A stretch of DNA of 12,216 nt from Smittium mucronatum. Lineage: Eukaryota > Kickxellomycota > Harpellomycetes > Harpellales > Legeriomycetaceae. Position numbers and translations under genes: made by a program. Below the pieces are notes generated by a model. That model worked only from the letters and a program-made list of their open reading frames with translations. It was not told the origin of the DNA and did no database searches. This document shows, piece by piece, positions 8,040 through 12,216 of this stretch (positions are counted from its first letter, which is position 1; each line of letters opens with the position of its first letter). The stretch is taken from positions 1 through 12,216 of the forward strand of contig LSSL01005536.1 of the NCBI GenBank assembly GCA_001953115.1, written 5' to 3'.

Positions 8040-8375
8040 TCCAAAATTCATGTCCCCGAGCTTTATAGCTCTGCAAAAAAACTATTTGTGTGCACAATAA
8101 GCCTTTTGAACATTTCAAGGGTAATATCTTCTAACAAATCATTTATTACTAACCTGTCGAGTCTGATGACTCACTCAAATCGACAAAAATGTCTGTCTGG
8201 ATCTCCGTAATAAAAAAACTGCTAATTATTGTACATTTTTTAAAATTTTGGCTATTTAAGTCACTCCAAGCGTTGTATTTGGATTTTGGATTGGTGAATA
8301 GGTATCCAGATATAAAAGTTCAACACCCTCAAAATTTTTAAGTGCTCCGGCCAGTTTTTTTGTGGAAAAGTGCAT
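8040..8375. repeat. GC-richer island, probable repeat or element debris
   Basis: This island stands out from the surrounding A/T-rich DNA by composition and non-homopolymer words. It contains 8080-8115, a diverged second copy of the fragment at 1030-1064, and a cluster of nested inverted repeats at 8155-8193. No open frame of useful length crosses it on either strand. The shared fragment and lack of coding signal favour an old interspersed repeat, perhaps a non-autonomous element. Its ends cannot be set without other copies. Confidence 0.4.
8155..8193. repeat. nested inverted repeats
   Basis: Three inverted repeats overlap here. TGTCGA (8155-8160) pairs with TCGACA (8180-8185), enclosing GAGTC (8159-8163) and GACTC (8168-8172) around TGAT. 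GACA (8182-8185) also pairs with TGTC (8190-8193) around AAAA. The first two share two bases, so the folds are alternatives. The sequence CTGATGA at 8163-8169 equals the hammerhead ribozyme core word, but the matching GAAA and third helix are missing. Confidence 0.5.
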
Positions 8376-8875
8376 TATATGAAACGATTACTATATTAGA
8401 TCGAATTATCCCCATACTTAAATTTTCATGAATTAGACGCTTTATAAATTAATTTATTCATCAATTCAGTAACTTTTTCTTTTTTTATAAAATTTATTAA
8501 ACCAAAGTGGAAAGTCCACCAATCATATGAAAATTATGGATCTCTTAAATTTACTTTAAAAATAGCGCTCTTTTTCTTTTTTGTGGGCCTAATCCTTGTT
8601 TTTATAAATAAGTTTATAATGCATTCATCACTTATAAATAAGAGCTTTTCCACATATCGATTTATTTTTTGTATATTTTATATGTAATTGGACTGAATTG
8701 GCTCTTTGTGAACCAATTTAGTGAAAAAATTTGTGATTTAAATTTTTGCTAATAGTTTGATAATAAAACCGAAGTTTATATCCCAAAAATCTTTTATTGG
8801 CTATTTATTCCAGAATGTTCGTCCGATTTTTTTCTATAATTCCAACTTAATATTCCAAATGATTTTTTTTGCATA
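8376..8875. other. AT-rich spacer without a supported gene
   Basis: Mixed A/T-rich sequence with no open frame worth reporting. The ten bases AAGTCCACCA at 8512-8521 also occur at 4599-4608, in both places as part of a small inverted repeat (GTGGA at 8507-8511 with TCCAC at 8515-8519 here). This may be a shared element fragment. Confidence 0.45.
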
Positions 8876-8937
8876 GTACAACCACATCTATTTCCTCACC
8901 TGAGCCGAAGAAATTCAGATCCCGATTTAACCTAAGA
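8876..8937. other. small GC-richer island of unknown origin
   Basis: About sixty bases are clearly richer in G+C than their surroundings. On the plus strand they form part of an open stretch containing SISSPEPKKFRSRFNLR, without a start codon or good splice sites. It is too short to classify and could be a remnant of a coding exon or of a mobile element. Confidence 0.25.
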
Positions 8938-9107
8938 ATAAACTTTTATCTATGAAACATTTAAAGAGCTAAAAAGATAATAACAGTATTTGCCGTCATT
9001 TCCACATTTTAAAACAGCTGCTCTTTTAGATTTTAAAATTTAATTATACATTCCCCTAATTTTGCCCTTCTTTACTCCCCTTTTTTTAATTGATTTATTT
9101 CAATCGA

Positions 9108-9135
9108 GATATAGTTACTAATATCCGTTTTAGCT
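9108..9135 (+). repeat. dispersed repeat core, copy 2 (pairs with 3990-4014)
   Basis: GATATA, then ACTAATATCCGTTTTAGCT, matches the copy at 3990-4014 at 17 of 19 core positions in the same orientation. A C-rich pyrimidine stretch (for example ACTCCCC at 9074-9080) lies just upstream. The two copies are about 5.1 kb apart, and no longer alignment is obvious between them, so only a core survives or only a core was ever shared. Confidence 0.4.
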
Positions 9136-12100
9136 TTTTGGTGTAAATATATTATTTAAGAAATCAATTATACCGTTTTTGGATTTTGTTATCGTCAAAT
9201 AAAATTTTAGAAATTTTATTAGTGTTAGTATTAATAATTACTATTCTCCAATAAAAAGATTTTTCTAACTGTAAATTCATATAGGGGATGATTAAAATTG
9301 AAATTTTCACTAAATATAAAAAAAAATAAAAAAAATAATGTTATGAGTGTTCTTTAACGGGAAATTTTATTTTTTTCTATAAAGAATATAAATATGTTTA
9401 TATGTAAATTAGGCTTTCAGTTTGTGAGCCATCGAAATTTTTGGATTTTCATGGCTACAAAAAATTTCATACATTTATTTATCAATATTTATGACATCAA
9501 AGTGGTATGAAATTACCAAAGAAAAAAATTTTTAAAAACTTTTTCAATTTTAAAAAAATAATATTTTATTGGCCAATATTTTGAATTGGATTTACGTTTT
9601 TTTAATTATAATATACAGAATTTCAAAACTATTGGGCATTCTTAATAATCTTGATATTTTTTTAACTTGATTGGGAAAAGGTGTACTAATTAAATGCTTT
9701 AGTATTAGTTTAAATCTTTTTAAAATATTTAAGAATATTTCAAATATGTCGTAAAATTTTAAGATTAAATTTAAAAAAACTTCAAGAAATCTAAAATCAC
9801 TGTTTTATAATCATAAAATGTCTAAAACTGCTTATAATTACACAATTTTTCTGAAAAATAGACTCCTAATTTTAAATAATTTAAAAAAGATTTCTTTTTT
9901 TCTTAAATAATTCTTTTTCACGTTTCAAAATAGATAAAGTTGATGGTATTAATTTTTATAATTATATTAATCAATTTGCACAATTAATATTGGAAATACT
10001 CGATCTTTATTTCATAATTTGAGAATTTGAAAGCCTTTAAGCTTTTTATTTTTTCATTCAACTTTTTTATATTACTCCGAGCTTTTAATATTTGGTTTTA
10101 TCATGGAAGAATAGATTCATAGGTAAAAAAATCCAGTCTCAATAAGTCTTTTTAGCGGATCTGAAATTTGCATATGATAGAGAGGAATTTAAAAAAAATT
10201 TGACTTCATTTGATTTTTAGATCTATTAATTGTTTAAATAATCAGTCAACCTATCCAATTATTGCAAGCGACAATAAAGTAACTTTTTTTTATTTTAAAA
10301 TTATATTTTTTGTTTCATATGTAAAAAATCATTTTGAGATTTGTCTTATAAATTTTAAATCACTAGTGATCCTATTTTTCAATTTCTATAAAAAAAATTG
10401 TTCTTGATATGTATAAATCAATATTACTATAGTTAATGGAATTATAAATCTTTACTCTTTAATAAACTAAATAGGGTTTCTATTTATTTTTTTAGATTAT
10501 TTTTTATTAAGCTACCTTGTATTATTATTTACATTCCATTTATCTAGTATATTTCTGGAAGTAAAAATTAATATATTATTTGATTTTTGCACTGACTAAT
10601 ACATTTGGGTGCGCTATCTACAAAACCCTAATCTTTAAGCAGTTTTTCTCATTTAATTTCATCGAAACCTGTGGTCATTATTATTAGCATCGTTCTATCC
10701 AAAATAAATAAATTTATATCTGTTGCTAATATTCTTTTTAAGGTTTATTATTTAATTTTAATTTTAAAAATAAAAAATTATTTTTCTATTTTTATTACTT
10801 TTTTCTGTTTTTGAATACGGTGAAATAGCTTAATTAGCTAATTAATTTTCTTAAAATTAGCCTCAAGACTATATTATCGTTAGCGATTTAATATTTTTTA
10901 AATTGATATCTTTTCTAAATAATATTTATATATAATCTAGATGTAAAAAAATATGAAAAGTGATGTATTTTAAGATTTGTTTTAAAACTAAAAAAAGGTT
11001 TGGATCCCCCCTCCCCCCCCCAAATTTTATTTTATTTTATAAGTTTTCCCAATGCTTCAAAGCATAAATTGTGCTGGCGCTTAAATCAGATAATAATAAT
11101 AAGCTTACGGTAAATTTTAGCATATTTAAACTAATACTAATGACTTCAGGTATAACTACATTAAAACGTTTGAATATTAAAATCTCCAAAAATTAACCTT
11201 TATTTATTTATATTAGAGATTCTAATAGGAGAGATACGCTTTAATAGAAGATGTTTTTAAATACCATTTATTCGTGATTTTAAGCTTTTAATATGTTATA
11301 AGATATTTAGTTTATTTTTAGATTTAAAAAAAAATGTTTTAATTACTATATTCAAATAAAGTTTTTAGAATTCTGATCAAAATTATAAAAATATATTAGA
11401 GATGATTTTGTAAAACTGAATTCTTGGTATTTGAAAATCTTGTGAAAGTTATAAATACTATAATCCAAAAGTTATGATGTTAAAAATTATTTTTTTGACT
11501 CAAAAAACCATTTAAATTTTTTCAATATTATTGATTTTTTTTCTGTGTTTTTTAATATATTTTTTTAAATTTAAAGAATATGAAATAGATTTAATATCTA
11601 CACTTATATATAGTAATTTATCCAGTGAAATTAGATGAAAAAACATGATAAAAACGAAAAAAAATTACCTAAATTTTATAAAAATTGACCAGATTGCAGA
11701 TTTTAAACCAAAAGTAGATTAAAATTACTTTTATTGTTGATTTTTTTAATAGATGAAAAAATTGAATGACGAGTTATAGAGGATTTTAAACAAATTTCAA
11801 GATTAATAATTCTATTAATTATATAAAATATATTTACAAATTTGTCTAAATTTTCTAAAATGATATCCTATGTTTAGTTGTCTTTTTTATAAATTAAATG
11901 ATCCAGGAAAAATTGTTTTTAAATTTTAGTAGAAATAATATTAAAAAGCCTAAGAATTGATCGATCTGTTTTTTATGAATTTTGTGCTCAAAAAACAATA
12001 TCAAAAACTAATCATAAACTTTGATATCAGAAAATTTCAAAGAAAATAAATCTTAAGTGTGTATTAAACGACCTTTTAGTTATCATTAAATGATCTAACT

Positions 12101-12216
12101 AAGGATGGTGAAATATAGAAGATTATACACCGATTTGTTACTTATATTGCACCAAAAATAAATTTAATAATTCAATGATAAAAGACAACCGAGAAGTGGA
12201 ACTAGAGCAAATTTTT
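9136..12216. other. AT-rich spacer without a supported gene
   Basis: Three kilobases of A/T-rich DNA with no supported gene on either strand. The only longer open frame (10210-10407, plus) begins with TTG, consists almost wholly of Ile, Phe, Asn, Lys, Ser and Leu, and has no supporting signal. A mildly GC-richer patch lies at 10595-10690 with no open frame of note. A perfect 16-base palindrome (TTAATTAGCTAATTAA) lies at 10830-10845 and a C-rich tract at 11006-11021. Confidence 0.6.
11006..11021 (+). repeat. C-rich tract, six C, T, nine C
   Basis: Fifteen of sixteen bases are C, in a region that is otherwise almost entirely A and T. It is preceded by GGTTTGGAT and followed by an ATTTT tandem. 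Only two runs are present, so a classic four-run quadruplex is not possible within one strand here. Its length is likely to vary between individuals and to be error-prone in sequencing. Confidence 0.8.

Noticed and set aside
8163..8184. Hammerhead ribozyme suggested by CTGATGA
   Set aside because: There is no GAAA after a second helix and no third helix or cleavage triplet in the right place.
10210..10407. 65-codon open frame on the plus strand
   Set aside because: It starts at TTG and is low-complexity in Ile, Phe, Asn and Lys, as expected from random AT-rich DNA.
1..12216. tRNA, rRNA, CRISPR array, riboswitch or bacterial operon
   Set aside because: No B-box-like GGTTCGAATCC word, no conserved rRNA word, no regularly spaced repeats and no ribosome-binding-site and gene arrays were seen by reading. 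A covariance-model scan was not possible here.

Overview
The window looks like gene-poor, very AT-rich eukaryotic nuclear DNA (by eye close to four fifths A+T). It is full of A/T homopolymer runs and has no long open reading frame, no operon-like packing and no recognisable rRNA, tRNA or CRISPR array. Short GT...AG introns can be placed between small open blocks, and one block reads like a broken animal-type DNA transposase, so an invertebrate animal genome with a strongly AT-biased composition is my best guess. This is inference; the species cannot be named from the sequence.

Layout. Bases 1-1229 are AT-rich spacer with one long imperfect hairpin (493-560). Bases 1230-2750 form the only cluster of GC-richer, protein-like blocks. 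The best is a small three-exon gene model on the plus strand (2400-2701) with a poly(A) signal 35 bases after its stop. A minus-strand terminal exon (1932-2069) could encode a short membrane-spanning C-terminus. At 1230-1772 both strands give plausible but mutually exclusive readings. Bases 2750-4575 are spacer with a 10-base tandem repeat (3512-3550) and one copy of a dispersed repeat. An isolated GC-richer island lies at 4588-4744. Bases 5652-6108 hold what I read as a decayed DDE-type transposase with several internal stops and a frameshift. From 6190 to the end I see no gene. That stretch contains GC-richer islands at 8040-8375 and 8876-8937, repeat copies matching other parts of the window, and an isolated C-rich tract at 11006-11021.

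How things fit together. The gene models are short, unrelated to any family I can name, and unproven. Apart from the 2400-2701 model, the GC-richer islands are most simply old mobile-element debris decaying towards the AT-rich background. Two repeat pairs within the window (1030-1064 with 8080-8115; 3990-4014 with 9108-9135) support that view. I see no clear new biological system. The items most worth checking are the three-exon gene, the transposase relic and the long hairpin.
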